The position numbers and the translations under genes are program-made. The notes beneath the pieces are model-generated. The model saw only the letters and a list, made by a program, of their open reading frames with translations, searched no databases and was not told the DNA's origin. DNA of 64,000 nucleotides from Ruminococcus sp. (GTDB lineage Bacteria > Bacillota > Clostridia > Oscillospirales > Ruminococcaceae). The stretch spans positions 1 to 64,000 of the forward strand of contig JAEELF010000037.1 in NCBI GenBank assembly GCA_016288815.1. The letters run 5' to 3'. The stretch's first letter is position 1; the number at the start of each line of letters is the position of its first letter. Below are positions 25,902-34,899 of the stretch, piece after piece.

Positions 25902-26197
25902 ACATCGCAGTGTACATAATAGTAATGGCAGGCGTGACCTACCTGATACGCGCCGTGCCGTTCGTATTTTTCCGCAGGAAGATAAAGTCGCGCTTCGTGC
26001 GCAGCTTCCTGTACTATATCCCCTACGCGGTGCTGTCCGCGATGACCATCCCCGCGATATTCTACAGCACCGGCAGCAAGCTCACTGCTGCCGTGGGAAC
26101 GCTTGCAGCGCTCCTGCTGTCCTACTTCGGACTGCCGCTGATAGCGGTAGCACTTGCTGCCGCCGCAGCTGCGTTCATAGCGGGATTTCTGATATAA
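25898..26197 (+). CDS. azlD: AzlD-family exporter, small subunit
   Basis: 99 residues with three to four membrane helices and the family motifs VTYLIRAVPFVFFR and FLYYIPYAVLSAMTIPAIFY. ATGA overlap with azlC. Forms a two-component exporter with it. Confidence 0.92.
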   Translation: MNIAVYIIVMAGVTYLIRAVPFVFFRRKIKSRFVRSFLYYIPYAVLSAMTIPAIFYSTGSKLTAAVGTLAALLLSYFGLPLIAVALAAAAAAFIAGFLI

Positions 26198-26202
26198 CAA
26201 AG

Positions 26203-26240
26203 CAGCCATAAGGGAACATCAACTTCCTTATGGCTGTTTT
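26203..26240 (+). terminator. Terminator of azlCD
   Basis: Eleven-bp stem CAGCCATAAGG / CCTTATGGCTG (26203-26213 with 26226-26236) followed by TTTT. The first ATG of the next ORF (26230) lies inside this stem. Confidence 0.75.
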
Positions 26241-26655
26241 AATAGAGATACGCCGCGAGGAGGATTACGAGCCGCTCGGCTTCAACTTCGTCAAGCTCGG
26301 TCTTAGCGACGATATGTCTGGAAACGAGCGTTCTGTAAGTGCTTCAAAAAAGTTTTACAGCGGCGGCGGTCCTTCCGGAAAATCCGCGAAAAGCGTTGAC
26401 AAATCCGGGAAAAGTGGTACAATAGAGAAAAGACCAAAATCATTGAAAATTGGCAAAAAAGAGCGCGAAAGACTTAGTCATCAGATTGCGACTGACTTTC
26501 CAAATCTTAAACCCGGTCAGGAAATGAACTACGAAAACAGAAATCATTTTTACAGGTTTACTGTCAATGGTTTAGGTAATTATAGTTATCACTTGAAAAT
26601 AAAAATTGTTGGAAACGAAGATTATATCAACAGTATCAGGAAGAAGGGCAAATAA
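26230..26655 (+). CDS. Orphan toxin-like C-terminal module (polymorphic-toxin type), start uncertain
   Basis: 141 codons. The first 40 codons are GC-rich like the host; a Gly/Ser/Lys linker (SGGGPSGKSAKSV) follows; the last 75 codons are AT-rich and read as a compact basic domain containing NFENRN-like NYENRNHFYRF. I do not recognise its fold. The only long start, ATG 26230, lies within a terminator hairpin, and a promoter-like TTGACA-N16-TACAAT (26396-26423) lies inside the frame, so a shorter product is possible. The stop overlaps the next ATG (TAATG). Small toxin domain, linker and coupled partner suggest a displaced toxin/immunity cassette; this is an inference. Confidence 0.45.
   Translation: MAVLIEIRREEDYEPLGFNFVKLGLSDDMSGNERSVSASKKFYSGGGPSGKSAKSVDKSGKSGTIEKRPKSLKIGKKERERLSHQIATDFPNLKPGQEMNYENRNHFYRFTVNGLGNYSYHLKIKIVGNEDYINSIRKKGK
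26396..26423 (+). promoter_or_regulatory. Promoter-like sequence inside the toxin-like ORF
   Basis: TTGACA (26396-26401), 16-base spacer, TACAAT (26418-26423). It could drive a shorter product or just the following gene. It falls at the border between the GC-rich and AT-rich parts. Confidence 0.5.
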
Positions 26656-26936
26656 TGGCTGAATTAACTAAAAACGAAAAGATACTTTGTGATTTGCTTT
26701 GGTCATTAAAGTATGATGAGAAAAAAGTCTCTGTTCCCAATGACCGTGAAAATGCTATTATTATTGCTTGTCTTGTTGCTCGTCAGTATAACTGCACCGG
26801 TGAAATGCTTGAAATTGTTCTAAAAAATAAAGATAAATCTTTAGATGAGGTTATAAATATCATAACACACCAGAAATTTTTCCCCGAACCGCCTGAAATC
26901 GTTGATGACGACGAACTTGACGATGACGAAAAATAA
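26655..26936 (+). CDS. Putative immunity partner of the toxin-like protein
   Basis: 93 residues, acidic, mostly helical, ending in a run of Asp/Glu (DDDELDDDEK). Its ATG overlaps the preceding stop codon by one base (TAATG), so translation is coupled. AT-rich codon use sets it apart from the neighbours azlD and the M50 locus. The acidic nature beside a basic partner fits an immunity protein. The family is not recognised. A hairpin terminator (AAAACCGC/GCGGTTTT, 26941-26968) follows. Confidence 0.5.
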   Translation: MAELTKNEKILCDLLWSLKYDEKKVSVPNDRENAIIIACLVARQYNCTGEMLEIVLKNKDKSLDEVINIITHQKFFPEPPEIVDDDELDDDEK

Positions 26937-27000
26937 TACTAAAACCGCCCTCAATGAGAGCGGTTTTCTTATGCCTAAAAGCATTTGCAACCTGCCAGAC

Positions 27001-27027
27001 ATCTCCCCGCATTCCCCGGCATATAAT
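27001..27027 (+). promoter_or_regulatory. Sigma-E-like promoter of the M50 protease locus
   Basis: CATATAAT at 27020-27027 with ATCT 15 bases upstream, followed closely by GAGGTGATAACATG. It resembles the box at cwlD (CATACAAT at 45361, then CGAGGTGAGAAACATG). The sporulation sigma-E consensus -10 is CATACA-T. The -35 is weak. Confidence 0.45.
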
Positions 27028-27043
27028 GTCCCGAGGTGATAAC

Positions 27044-27280
27044 ATGAACGACGACCCCACCACCGACGAGCTCGAGCGGGAATACAGCCGAACCGTCCGC
27101 GAGCGCCCCGACGACGTCCCCGCGACGCAGGCTGTGCTGTGCATACTCATAGCCGCAGGACTATTCTGCACAGCCCTCCTCGATCCCGCCCTCGGCGCAC
27201 AGCTTTTCGCGAGGCTGACCGCACTTATCTCTGCTCCGCACGAGCTCCTGCCCAACCCGCTGCCGCTCATACTGCATTGA
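27044..27280 (+). CDS. Small single-helix membrane protein upstream of the M50 protease
   Basis: 78 residues: an acidic and basic N-terminal third (DDPTTDELEREYSRTVRERPDD) and one hydrophobic helix (about 29-52). A GAGGTGATAAC site precedes ATG 27044. Its end overlaps the start of the M50 gene, so the two are coupled. It may be a partner, as SpoIVFA is to SpoIVFB, though no sequence similarity is evident to me. Confidence 0.55.
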   Translation: MNDDPTTDELEREYSRTVRERPDDVPATQAVLCILIAAGLFCTALLDPALGAQLFARLTALISAPHELLPNPLPLILH

Positions 27281-27831
27281 CCTCCGGCATTCTCCGCGTG
27301 CGGTTCAGCTTTCTGGTGCTGACCGCGCTGCTGTTCCTCCTGCGCGACGAAGCCCTCATACTCTCCCTCGCCGCGGTCTGCATTATCCACGAAGCCGGAC
27401 ACCTCGCCGCCATGAACCTGACCGGAGCCCGTGTCCGCAGCGTCACGCTCTCAGCCGCGGGAATAAGGATAGAGACTGTCCGCGCCCCGCTGAGGAGCAC
27501 TCCTCGTGACATACTCGTCCTCCTCGCGGGACCTTTATCGAACGTCCTGATGTACATTCTGCTGACCGCCGCACACTGCCCCGGCAGCTTCCCCATGCTC
27601 AACCTCGCGGCAGCGGCATACAACCTCCTCCCCTACCGTACCCTCGACGGCGGCGCGGTGATAGGAGCGCTCATCTGCGGTTCTCCGCGGGAGCGTGACT
27701 GTCTGCGTATACTGCGGGTATTTCAGGCGGGAGTGTCGCTGGCACTGCTTGTCCCGGCAGTGCGCTTCGGCGGAGAGTACGCCCTCCCTTTCTGGATATC
27801 GCTCGCCCTTTTTGCCGGCGACCTCCGCTGA
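27277..27831 (+). CDS. Site-2-type M50 metalloprotease (SpoIVFB-like)
   Basis: About 184 residues if started at TTG 27277 (TTGA overlap); GTG 27298 is an alternative. The zinc motif HEAGH (within CIIHEAGHLAAM) lies in a membrane helix, and a second conserved element, YRTLDGGAVIGAL with the Asp ligand, lies in a later helix, both hallmarks of the S2P family. About five membrane segments. SpoIVFB activates pro-sigma-K in the mother cell; SpoIVFB-like M50 proteases without PDZ or CBS domain, as here, fit that group. The sigma-E-like promoter supports a sporulation role. Confidence 0.75.
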   Translation: MTSGILRVRFSFLVLTALLFLLRDEALILSLAAVCIIHEAGHLAAMNLTGARVRSVTLSAAGIRIETVRAPLRSTPRDILVLLAGPLSNVLMYILLTAAHCPGSFPMLNLAAAAYNLLPYRTLDGGAVIGALICGSPRERDCLRILRVFQAGVSLALLVPAVRFGGEYALPFWISLALFAGDLR

Positions 27832-27847
27832 ACACCACCCACAAAAA

Positions 27848-27872
27848 GAAAGGCTCCACTAATGGAGCCTTT
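27848..27872 (-). terminator. Terminator of the C-type-lectin dockerin gene
   Basis: GAAAGGCTCCA / TGGAGCCTTTC stem with a 3-4 base loop; on the minus strand it is followed by TTTTTGTGG. It may also serve the M50 gene from the other side. Confidence 0.8.
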
Positions 27873-27882
27873 CCGCGTTTAT

Positions 27883-30576
27883 TCAGCTGTCGAGTGAGCT
27901 CAGCCAGTCCGGCAGGCTGAGCGTGCCGTTATCCACACTGTACGCATTGTAAGTGAGTATGAGCGAAGCGTCCACGCCGTCGATGAGGGTGTCACCGTTG
28001 ACGTCCGCGACCGCCTGCTGAGCCGCCGTGAGGTTATCGTCGATACCGTTGGCATTTGCGTAGAGTATGAGCGAAGCGTCCGCGCCGTCGATGAGACCGT
28101 CGAAGTTCACATCGCCGAGCAGCGCACTGCTGCCGATCCTGCGCCAGTAGTAAACAACGCTTCCCTCGGTCGCAATGAGATTTGTTCCGTCATAGGTGAT
28201 AACGGCGAACGGCTCCACAGAGTCTACGTTATCATACAGTCCGATCTTGCCGTCTGTTATCCTCCAGAAAGAATGCTCATCATTATTGATATAGTAAACG
28301 CCGTCACTGCCGTAGGTATATACCAAGCCCTCTAACTCAGCAGCATACTCGGGCAGTTCCTCGCCGTTCTCCTCGCTGACAGACCTGTAGATCTCCCAGT
28401 TGCCGAGGAGCTCTTCCTCAGTGATAACAGGCTGAGTTTCCGTCTTTCTGCGCCAGTAAGTGATCTGGCCCTCGTCCTCCCATGTGAGGAAATCCCCGTC
28501 ATACAGGATATTATGCACGGTGCTGCTCTCGCTGAGAGAATCGCCGTTGTAGAGCTTGACCACGCCATCTTCTATACACCACTTAAGTGACGCTGAAGGA
28601 CCATTGCCTGTATCGAAATAATAATTTCCGTCGTCGCCGTAGGTGTAGACCCAACCGTCGAAGCTGTCGATCGAGACCTCTTCGCCGGTGCTTATGTCAA
28701 CGCGTCTGCATATCTCCCAGTCGCCGAGGAGTTCTTCCCCAGTTATCGGTACATTTACCTCCGCGGCTTCGTCCCACTCGCAGATGAAGCCGAAGTTCTC
28801 AGGACCGTAGAAGCCCGCATTGGGATTCTCCTCCTTGACAACGCCGCTCCTGTTTATGTCGCTCCAGCCGAACTTGAAAAACGCGCTCTCCGGGTTCGCG
28901 GGAATGCACAGACAGTCGTCGTTGTCGTAGTTATCGGGCTGATAGGTGTTCCAGTTCTCGTATGTAACTTCCTCGCCGGTTATCCATGTGAGCTGCTTGT
29001 TCTCGAGGTTCCCGCCGAACCAGTAATTGTTCTTGACCTTATCGTCAGCGAGCATGGACTCGATGAACTTCTGCTCGCCCTCGCTGGTCACAGTCACCAG
29101 GTGTCCGCCGAGGGATTCGCAGTACTCCTTCGCCTGATCCCAAGTCATACCGGTGTCGAAGCGCTGATAGGTGTGACCGCTGTAGACCTGCTTTTCGCCG
29201 GTCTCCTCCTCGGTCGGAACAGGCGCCGCACTGTACCTCCTGAAATATCTGGTACGGTCCATGCGGTCCTCGATGTAAAACTCATCGCCTGAGAAATGTA
29301 CAACGGAATACAGTGTAGTGCTGTCCTCGGGATACAAATGCAGCTCGCCGTCCTCTATCTTCCATGACGCCGAAGAATTATACGCTCCGTCAACAATGAA
29401 GTCCAGCGTATTATCAGTATTGAACCTGTAAACTGTTCTTGATTTAGATGATTCCTCGGTGACGTCCTTGCCTGAGCTTGTCACTGTCATCTTATAGAAC
29501 TCCCAGTCACCAAGAATGCCATTCACAGTAACTTCCGGAACATAATTCTCGTCCTTATAGAGGTAAATATCATTCGTACCGTCGTTGAACGAGATGTAAG
29601 TGCCGTCATAGCTGTACGTTCCGTAGTCCGAGGCATTATCAGCGTATGTGCGCAGCCCGCCGTCCACTATCGTCCAGTTGTATGCGGAGCTGTTGCCGTC
29701 GGCGTCGATGATCTGGTAAGTGCCGTCCGCGCTGAACCTGTAGATATAGAGAGCAGATGTCTGCGACTCAGTAACATCGCTGCCGCTGCTGTCGAGCACC
29801 TTTTTCACTCTCCATGCGCCGACGATATCCTCCGCGCTTATCCCCGGTGCCGAAGCGTCCGCCCTGCGCAGCAGGAACACAGTGCCGTCGATCTCCGTCA
29901 TAAGGATATCGAACTCAAAATAGTCATAAATGAGCTCATAGAGATCTCCGTCAGCTCCGGACACATATACCTTTTCGTCCCGGGTCTCCCACGAGAGCCC
30001 CTGCGTATCCGTTCCGCCGGAAAAGCTGAACGAGCCGTCGTCAGCGAACTGCCAGATAAGGCTGCTCTGCTCGTCAGTCAGGACTTTCTCATCGCCGGTC
30101 CCGGACTCGAGCGCCTTGTATATCTTCCATTCGCCGGGCACCTTGCTCTTCAGCTCTGAGCCGCCCTCTCTGCGCCAGTAATACTTCGCGCCCTCAAACT
30201 CTGTGACCAGCTCCCCGCCGTCCATGACGTAGAGTGACTCATTTGAACCGTCAGACGTATAAACGCGCAGCTTGCCGTCAGATATCTCCCACAGCGTATC
30301 GAGCACGGGGACGCCGTCCTTGATCTCCATAGCCGTGTGGTCATCTCTGATGTAATAGACGTACCCCTCGTAGGTCTCAACGGTACCGTCAGAGAACACG
30401 GTCCTGTACGGCTCCCATGTACCGATGACGTCCGCATCGGTCATCTCCGCCGAAGCGCCGGCTGTACGGGAATAGACGCCAGTCCCGACCGATGTCTGCG
30501 CATAGCCGGTCATCGGGACAGCGCCCGCTATCACAGCTGCGGACATAGCCGCAGCCATTATCTTCTTAAAACTCAT
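27883..30576 (-). CDS. Secreted protein: lipocalin-like repeats, C-type lectin domain, dockerin
   Basis: 897 residues. A signal peptide (about 1-26) precedes at least six repeats of about 85-100 residues, each starting D..GxWE and ending in YYWRR or similar strands (near 45, 137, 248, 350, 612, 715), resembling lipocalin-like 'DUF' sandwich modules. A C-type lectin-like domain sits near 470-605 (HTYQRFDTGMTWDQAKEYCESLGGHLVTVTS, GFICEWDE). A type I dockerin ends the protein (two Ca-binding loops DVNFDGLIDGADASLILYA and DVNGDTLIDGVDASLILTY). The dockerin would plug it into a cohesin scaffold on the cell surface; no catalytic module is visible. Confidence 0.85.
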   Translation of the reverse strand: MSFKKIMAAAMSAAVIAGAVPMTGYAQTSVGTGVYSRTAGASAEMTDADVIGTWEPYRTVFSDGTVETYEGYVYYIRDDHTAMEIKDGVPVLDTLWEISDGKLRVYTSDGSNESLYVMDGGELVTEFEGAKYYWRREGGSELKSKVPGEWKIYKALESGTGDEKVLTDEQSSLIWQFADDGSFSFSGGTDTQGLSWETRDEKVYVSGADGDLYELIYDYFEFDILMTEIDGTVFLLRRADASAPGISAEDIVGAWRVKKVLDSSGSDVTESQTSALYIYRFSADGTYQIIDADGNSSAYNWTIVDGGLRTYADNASDYGTYSYDGTYISFNDGTNDIYLYKDENYVPEVTVNGILGDWEFYKMTVTSSGKDVTEESSKSRTVYRFNTDNTLDFIVDGAYNSSASWKIEDGELHLYPEDSTTLYSVVHFSGDEFYIEDRMDRTRYFRRYSAAPVPTEEETGEKQVYSGHTYQRFDTGMTWDQAKEYCESLGGHLVTVTSEGEQKFIESMLADDKVKNNYWFGGNLENKQLTWITGEEVTYENWNTYQPDNYDNDDCLCIPANPESAFFKFGWSDINRSGVVKEENPNAGFYGPENFGFICEWDEAAEVNVPITGEELLGDWEICRRVDISTGEEVSIDSFDGWVYTYGDDGNYYFDTGNGPSASLKWCIEDGVVKLYNGDSLSESSTVHNILYDGDFLTWEDEGQITYWRRKTETQPVITEEELLGNWEIYRSVSEENGEELPEYAAELEGLVYTYGSDGVYYINNDEHSFWRITDGKIGLYDNVDSVEPFAVITYDGTNLIATEGSVVYYWRRIGSSALLGDVNFDGLIDGADASLILYANANGIDDNLTAAQQAVADVNGDTLIDGVDASLILTYNAYSVDNGTLSLPDWLSSLDS

Positions 30577-30681
30577 AGAACGACCTCCTCATAAATGGAT
30601 TGTGCCTTAATTATAACATTTTCGCAAGATATATTCAACGTTTTCCCGGAAAATTTACACATTATTCACAGACTCCCGGCA

Positions 30682-30707
30682 AAAAAGCTCCCCCGCAGGG
30701 GAGCCTC
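30682..30707 (-). terminator. Terminator of the small dockerin gene
   Basis: GCTCCCC / GGGGAGC stem with a 4-base loop and TTTTTT tail on the minus strand, 5 bases after the stop codon. Confidence 0.8.
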
Positions 30708-30711
30708 TTTT

Positions 30712-31410
30712 TCATGTCTCAATATCAGAAAAGTCCCATTGGGACAGAATATCTTTCCAGTAATAGAATCCGTTAACGCCATGCTCAGCGCAGAACGAGT
30801 TGTAGGACAGGATAAGCGAAGCATCCACGCCGTCGATAAGCCCGTCGCCGTTGACGTCGGCAGCCTTTTTCTGGACATCAGTGAGATTCTCGTCAATGCC
30901 GTTCGCATTCGCGTAGAGAATGAGCGAAGCGTCAGCGCCGTCGATGATATTGTTGCCGTCGAGGTCGCCGTACATATTTCCCGTCTTTTTCCATACCGGG
31001 TGCACATCTTCGCCGTACCACTCATTGTCTTCGACGAGATTAATGCCGTCATAGGCAATAGTTGTCTGGACCTCGCCTTCCTCTACATATGTTCTCTTTA
31101 TCCCGTTGCCGTCAAATACGTATTCTGCCTCTTGGCAGAGAGCCTTGCCGTAAATGCAGTCCGCGGTAAATGAAGTTCCGCCCTCCTCCGGATAGAAGAC
31201 CATTTCGGCATACCAGCAAGGGTATTGACCGTCATATGCCGGGACGAGCTCACCGGTACCGGATTCAAGATAAAACAGCTCCCATGTTCCGGCAAGGATA
31301 TCCGCCGTAAGCTGCGGAGCCTCACTCCCCTCCGCGAATGTATTTGCCGGAGCAGCCCAGCCGATGACCGGGACCGCGAGCGCAGCCGCCAATGCTTTTT
31401 TAAACTTCAT
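30712..31410 (-). CDS. Small secreted dockerin protein with one lipocalin-like domain
   Basis: 232 residues: signal peptide (about 1-26), one domain of the kind repeated in the neighbour at 27883 (ADILAGTWELFYLESG, ending VHPVWKKTG), and a C-terminal dockerin (DLDGNNIIDGADASLILYA and DVNGDGLIDGVDASLILSY). It appears to be a reduced paralogue of the neighbouring 897-residue protein. A clear GGAGG site precedes ATG. Confidence 0.85.
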   Translation of the reverse strand: MKFKKALAAALAVPVIGWAAPANTFAEGSEAPQLTADILAGTWELFYLESGTGELVPAYDGQYPCWYAEMVFYPEEGGTSFTADCIYGKALCQEAEYVFDGNGIKRTYVEEGEVQTTIAYDGINLVEDNEWYGEDVHPVWKKTGNMYGDLDGNNIIDGADASLILYANANGIDENLTDVQKKAADVNGDGLIDGVDASLILSYNSFCAEHGVNGFYYWKDILSQWDFSDIET

Positions 31411-31478
31411 AAGATGACCTCCTTCAGAATGCTCATGCGTTCATTATACAGCTTTTCCAATATTGTCAGTACCGCACC

Positions 31479-33542
31479 TCACGCCGCATTGCGAGCGTCA
31501 GCGCAGACCTCATCATACATCTCGTCCCAGTACACATACCCGAACTCCTGCTTTATCCATTCCCCGAGGAATGCGAGCTTCTCCTGGATATGCGGATACC
31601 TGAGCGCAGCATCATAACCGCCCATGATATCATTTGGGCGCTTGGTGCCCTGAGTGTGGAAGAACAGGCTCTCCACGATCGTCGCCCTGTCCTCCTGCTC
31701 ATTCACGAGCCCGTAATCCGACATAAAATAAACGTCCTCATCATTTCCCCGATCGGCAATGTAATCCGTATACCCATACGGCAGATCGGAAACAGCATAT
31801 TTATCGAAGTCCCAGATATAATCGAATCCCGCAGGATTCAGCGCAGTCCATGCCTCATAGTCGAAGCCGTACCTGTTCATGACGAGCGACTCAACGTTAT
31901 GCCATATCTCATGGTGAAGGTCGCTCAGTTCGGTTGAGAAGCAGTAATACGGCAGCGCGATATTGTACCACGCCCCGTAGGTATAGGAGATACCGCCCGG
32001 CACGAACGAGCCGTACATATCCGTGCTCAGGCTGTCCACCATGACAAATCTCAGACCGCCCTCGCCTTCGCTGTCCTGGAAGTGTTCAAAGAACCCGTCG
32101 GGATACATATCCAGAACATTCCCCAGCTCTGTCAGGGAATTCCTGAGATACCAGTCATCGCTCTCGGCGTCGCCGCGCCCGGTCAGGAAGCTGTCCTCCA
32201 TAGAGTTGAAGATGTAGCCCGTGTCGTCCTGTGCGTCATACACCTCATCGCCGATGAGTATGCGCACCCCGTACTTATCCTCGATACCGTTGGCTATCTT
32301 GCGGTATGTACTGAATTTTGCTCCGCACTGCGTTACCTGTTCCTGCTCCGGCTGACTTACCTCCGCCTGCATATCGAAGCTGAGCAGCTCAGGCTCTGCC
32401 ATGAGCAGCCTTACCGTAAAATCGTTGGCTTCCCAGTCGCTCTCACTTACGGCGACGAACCAGCGCTTCGCCGCCCTCATGTAGCACGGAGAGGTCCAGT
32501 CCGTATCCTTCAGATCAAGCCCGAGCTTTGCTATCTTTCCGCTGATCGGGTCAAGGAAGGCGATGTCGCATTTATCGCCGAACATATATCTGCAAATTAT
32601 GTATTCAGAATCAGGGCTTCCCCAGCACTGTATGATATCTATCCCGTCAACGGTGCATACAGTCCCGCCGTCCTCCTCAGGGACAGCAGTCCGGAACACG
32701 GAGATCCCTGTGTCCCAGTCATGATCCCACATGACCAGCCCGTCGCTTGTCTGTAACGGCAAGCTGTCATTCCCTTCCACGCTCATCAGCACCTCGCCCG
32801 TCTCGATCGAGCACAGCGCATTCGTGTAGGGGTTAAGATCGCTGGCATTAGGCTTTCTTATGACAACATTCGCCGTCCAGGGTATGACCCTGTCGAGCTT
32901 GGTCGGTTCACTACAGGCGTACACAGCCTCCGCCTCTCCGGACTCCGTCACCTTGATGACGGTATTGTCTATACTTGTGCAGTAAATGCAGTCCCCGTCA
33001 AGACAGAAGCTGCCGTCCATATGCGTGTCCGCAATATCAACGCTGTGCAGCAGCGCGCCGTCCGCGCTGTAAATGCATATCGAGCTGGCGGTGTAATCAG
33101 TCACAGCGTATGAACCGCTGCTGAAAAAGCCTATCAGGCTATCGTTAACGTTGTTCAGCTGTACGGTCCTGGTTATCTCATCATTGACAGGATCAATGAA
33201 TAAGACCGTATCCGCAGCCCACACTGCTTCACTCACGCAGTCCATCATCAGCATATTGTCATAGGTCTCACATATCCAGTTTATCGACATCTGTTCCGCA
33301 CACGAATCAAGGTACTCCACGGGAGACGTCATCGGCGGCATGAGAGGCGGAGCCGTAGTAGTGGCAGTGACCGTCGTTTCGGTCTGCACTGGAGCAGTTG
33401 TCACAGCGGAAGTGGTCTGCACCTCAGTCTCTGCCGCGGGAAGCGAAGGCTCCTCCGGCTTCTCATCGGACTTTTTTCCCCCGCACGATACCGTGCTCAT
33501 TATCATCGCGCCGCACATCAGCAGCGACAGTATTTTTTTCAT
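31479..33542 (-). CDS. Secreted lipoprotein with HEXXH metallopeptidase-like domain
   Basis: 687 residues: lipoprotein signal (lipobox STVSC, Cys about 20), a Thr/Pro-rich linker (about 25-75), a beta-rich region of about 300 residues with repeated strand patterns (beta-propeller-like), and a C-terminal part with HEIWH (near 545) in DLHHEIWHNVESLV. The His-Glu-x-x-His is the zinc motif of many metallopeptidases; the third ligand is not evident to me. It would be anchored on the outer face of the membrane. It sits among dockerin genes. Substrate unknown. Confidence 0.65.
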   Translation of the reverse strand: MKKILSLLMCGAMIMSTVSCGGKKSDEKPEEPSLPAAETEVQTTSAVTTAPVQTETTVTATTTAPPLMPPMTSPVEYLDSCAEQMSINWICETYDNMLMMDCVSEAVWAADTVLFIDPVNDEITRTVQLNNVNDSLIGFFSSGSYAVTDYTASSICIYSADGALLHSVDIADTHMDGSFCLDGDCIYCTSIDNTVIKVTESGEAEAVYACSEPTKLDRVIPWTANVVIRKPNASDLNPYTNALCSIETGEVLMSVEGNDSLPLQTSDGLVMWDHDWDTGISVFRTAVPEEDGGTVCTVDGIDIIQCWGSPDSEYIICRYMFGDKCDIAFLDPISGKIAKLGLDLKDTDWTSPCYMRAAKRWFVAVSESDWEANDFTVRLLMAEPELLSFDMQAEVSQPEQEQVTQCGAKFSTYRKIANGIEDKYGVRILIGDEVYDAQDDTGYIFNSMEDSFLTGRGDAESDDWYLRNSLTELGNVLDMYPDGFFEHFQDSEGEGGLRFVMVDSLSTDMYGSFVPGGISYTYGAWYNIALPYYCFSTELSDLHHEIWHNVESLVMNRYGFDYEAWTALNPAGFDYIWDFDKYAVSDLPYGYTDYIADRGNDEDVYFMSDYGLVNEQEDRATIVESLFFHTQGTKRPNDIMGGYDAALRYPHIQEKLAFLGEWIKQEFGYVYWDEMYDEVCADARNAA

Positions 33543-33666
33543 ATTTTCCCCTCCCGTTTTCCGATCACATTCTGTTTATGCATACACCCACCGGTGCAAA
33601 GTGATATCATAATGATTATAACACTATTGCTGTAAAAAATCAACACATTTCATCTGCGCTCCCCTA

Positions 33667-33694
33667 AAGAAAGAAGCTCCCCGGATGGAGAGCT
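33667..33694 (-). terminator. Terminator below the decayed dockerin locus
   Basis: GCTCTCC / GGGGAGC stem (one G-T or mismatch) with an ATCC loop and TTCTTTCTT tail on the minus strand. It resembles the terminators at 30682 and 36901. Confidence 0.55.
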
Positions 33695-33707
33695 TTTTCA
33701 GTACTAT

Positions 33708-33960
33708 TCTCGAAGTGACGCGAACCAGTCTTTGAGACTGAGCGTATCATCGTCAGCAAGATATTCCTGTAAACCATTCTCTGTTTGCTCGTCTACAGCA
33801 GGATCCAGACGCCGAGATAACCGTTTTCGTTCCGGTCGGCGCGATAGGTCCACTCCTCATCGCCGTCGCAGAAGACCGCCTCATAATGATCTTTGCCCGG
33901 TGTGGCAAAACAAAGAGGCGTTCACGCAGGAGAAACAGGCGTATGATCGCTGTTCTGAGC
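33708..33960 (-). pseudogene. Remnants of a surface protein and a dockerin tail
   Basis: Between the terminator and the beta-helix ORF, minus-strand frames read GKDHYEAVFCDGDEEWTYRA up to a GVWILL stop, and then, in another frame, LSLKDWFASLRE before a stop. The latter is the usual C-terminal tail after a dockerin (compare LSLPDWLSSLDS at 27883 and LSLAEWLETLKE at 36931). The dockerin loops themselves are gone. Fragments of at least two genes are joined here. Confidence 0.55.
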
Positions 33961-34899
33961 AAGGTGGATGTTTCCTCCGGTCACCACAAAGCGGGAGCGT
34001 TCGTTGCCGATCAACAGCACCTCAACTGCAAGCAGACTTGCGTCGATCTCACCGCTTTCCACTTTTGCTGTGCAGGAGCCGTTCAAGCTGCCAAAGCCCA
34101 CCACGCGGCAGCCTTCGCCGTAGAGCTTGACCTTAGAATCGCGGAAGGTGGGATCAGCCTTTCCGTCAAATGAGCCGAATACCGTGCCGCGGTCACAATG
34201 TGTATCGGTGGTGACCGTGCATCCAGAAATGACAGCCTCTGCCGAACCGTTCATCGTTCCCAGTCCGGTGAGCTGCTCACAGGCTGAGGTCAGCCAGATA
34301 CGGCTTGCTTCTGCGCTGATCATGGAATCGCCGAAATGGCTGCCGATGAGCATGACTTCATTTCCGTCGCCGTGGACATTGATGTCTGCATTCCGGACGG
34401 AAATGTTTGCAGCGCCTGCATAAGAGCCGAAGCATACCACGCTGACGCCGTTGCCGACCAGATCAAGCGAGGTACCGTCTACGCGGATGCCTGCGCCGAC
34501 ACTCCAGCCGCCGCCCAGACAGGTGATCTTTTCTCCCGAGGCAGAGATCGAGACCTTTCCTCCGGATTCCAGAGAGATAGTTCCGTAGGGCGCATTATAT
34601 GCTGAGCCGATACCAACGGCATAATTACGGGTATTATTGATTTGGAGATCACCGTCGCCGCGCACCGTAAGGCTTGCGGTCGCCGGTACGAGGATGCCCT
34701 CCTTATGGAGCGTATTCTCCCCTTCCAGTATCAGCTCAAGTTCGCTCGCATCGCCAAGCTGTATTGTCGGCTCCGCGATGCCCTTGATACTGATATCGCT
34801 GACCGTCAGCTGTACCTTGGCACCGTTTGCAATGTAGATTGTGAAATCGACCGTATGAGAAGCTTCACCGACGAACTGATAGCTTCCCTGCGGAAGCAT
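33922..34899 (-). pseudogene. Carbohydrate-binding beta-helix-like part of a broken LacI-EAL protein
   Basis: 325 codons rich in short strands and Gly/Asp turns (LTVSDISIKGIAEPTIQLGD, EGENTLHKEGI, GSYAGAANISVRNADINVHG), like a parallel beta-helix or the Cthe_2159-type polysaccharide-binding fold. It is in frame with the EAL-domain ORF upstream: after the TAG at 35010-35008 the frame continues without a stop through 36 codons (ANLQLVRYDKESKIYFPQDG...) to the ATG used here. So the beta-helix is the C-terminal domain of the EAL protein, cut off by one nonsense codon. Its own end is abrupt and lies in a jumbled region. Confidence 0.55.
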
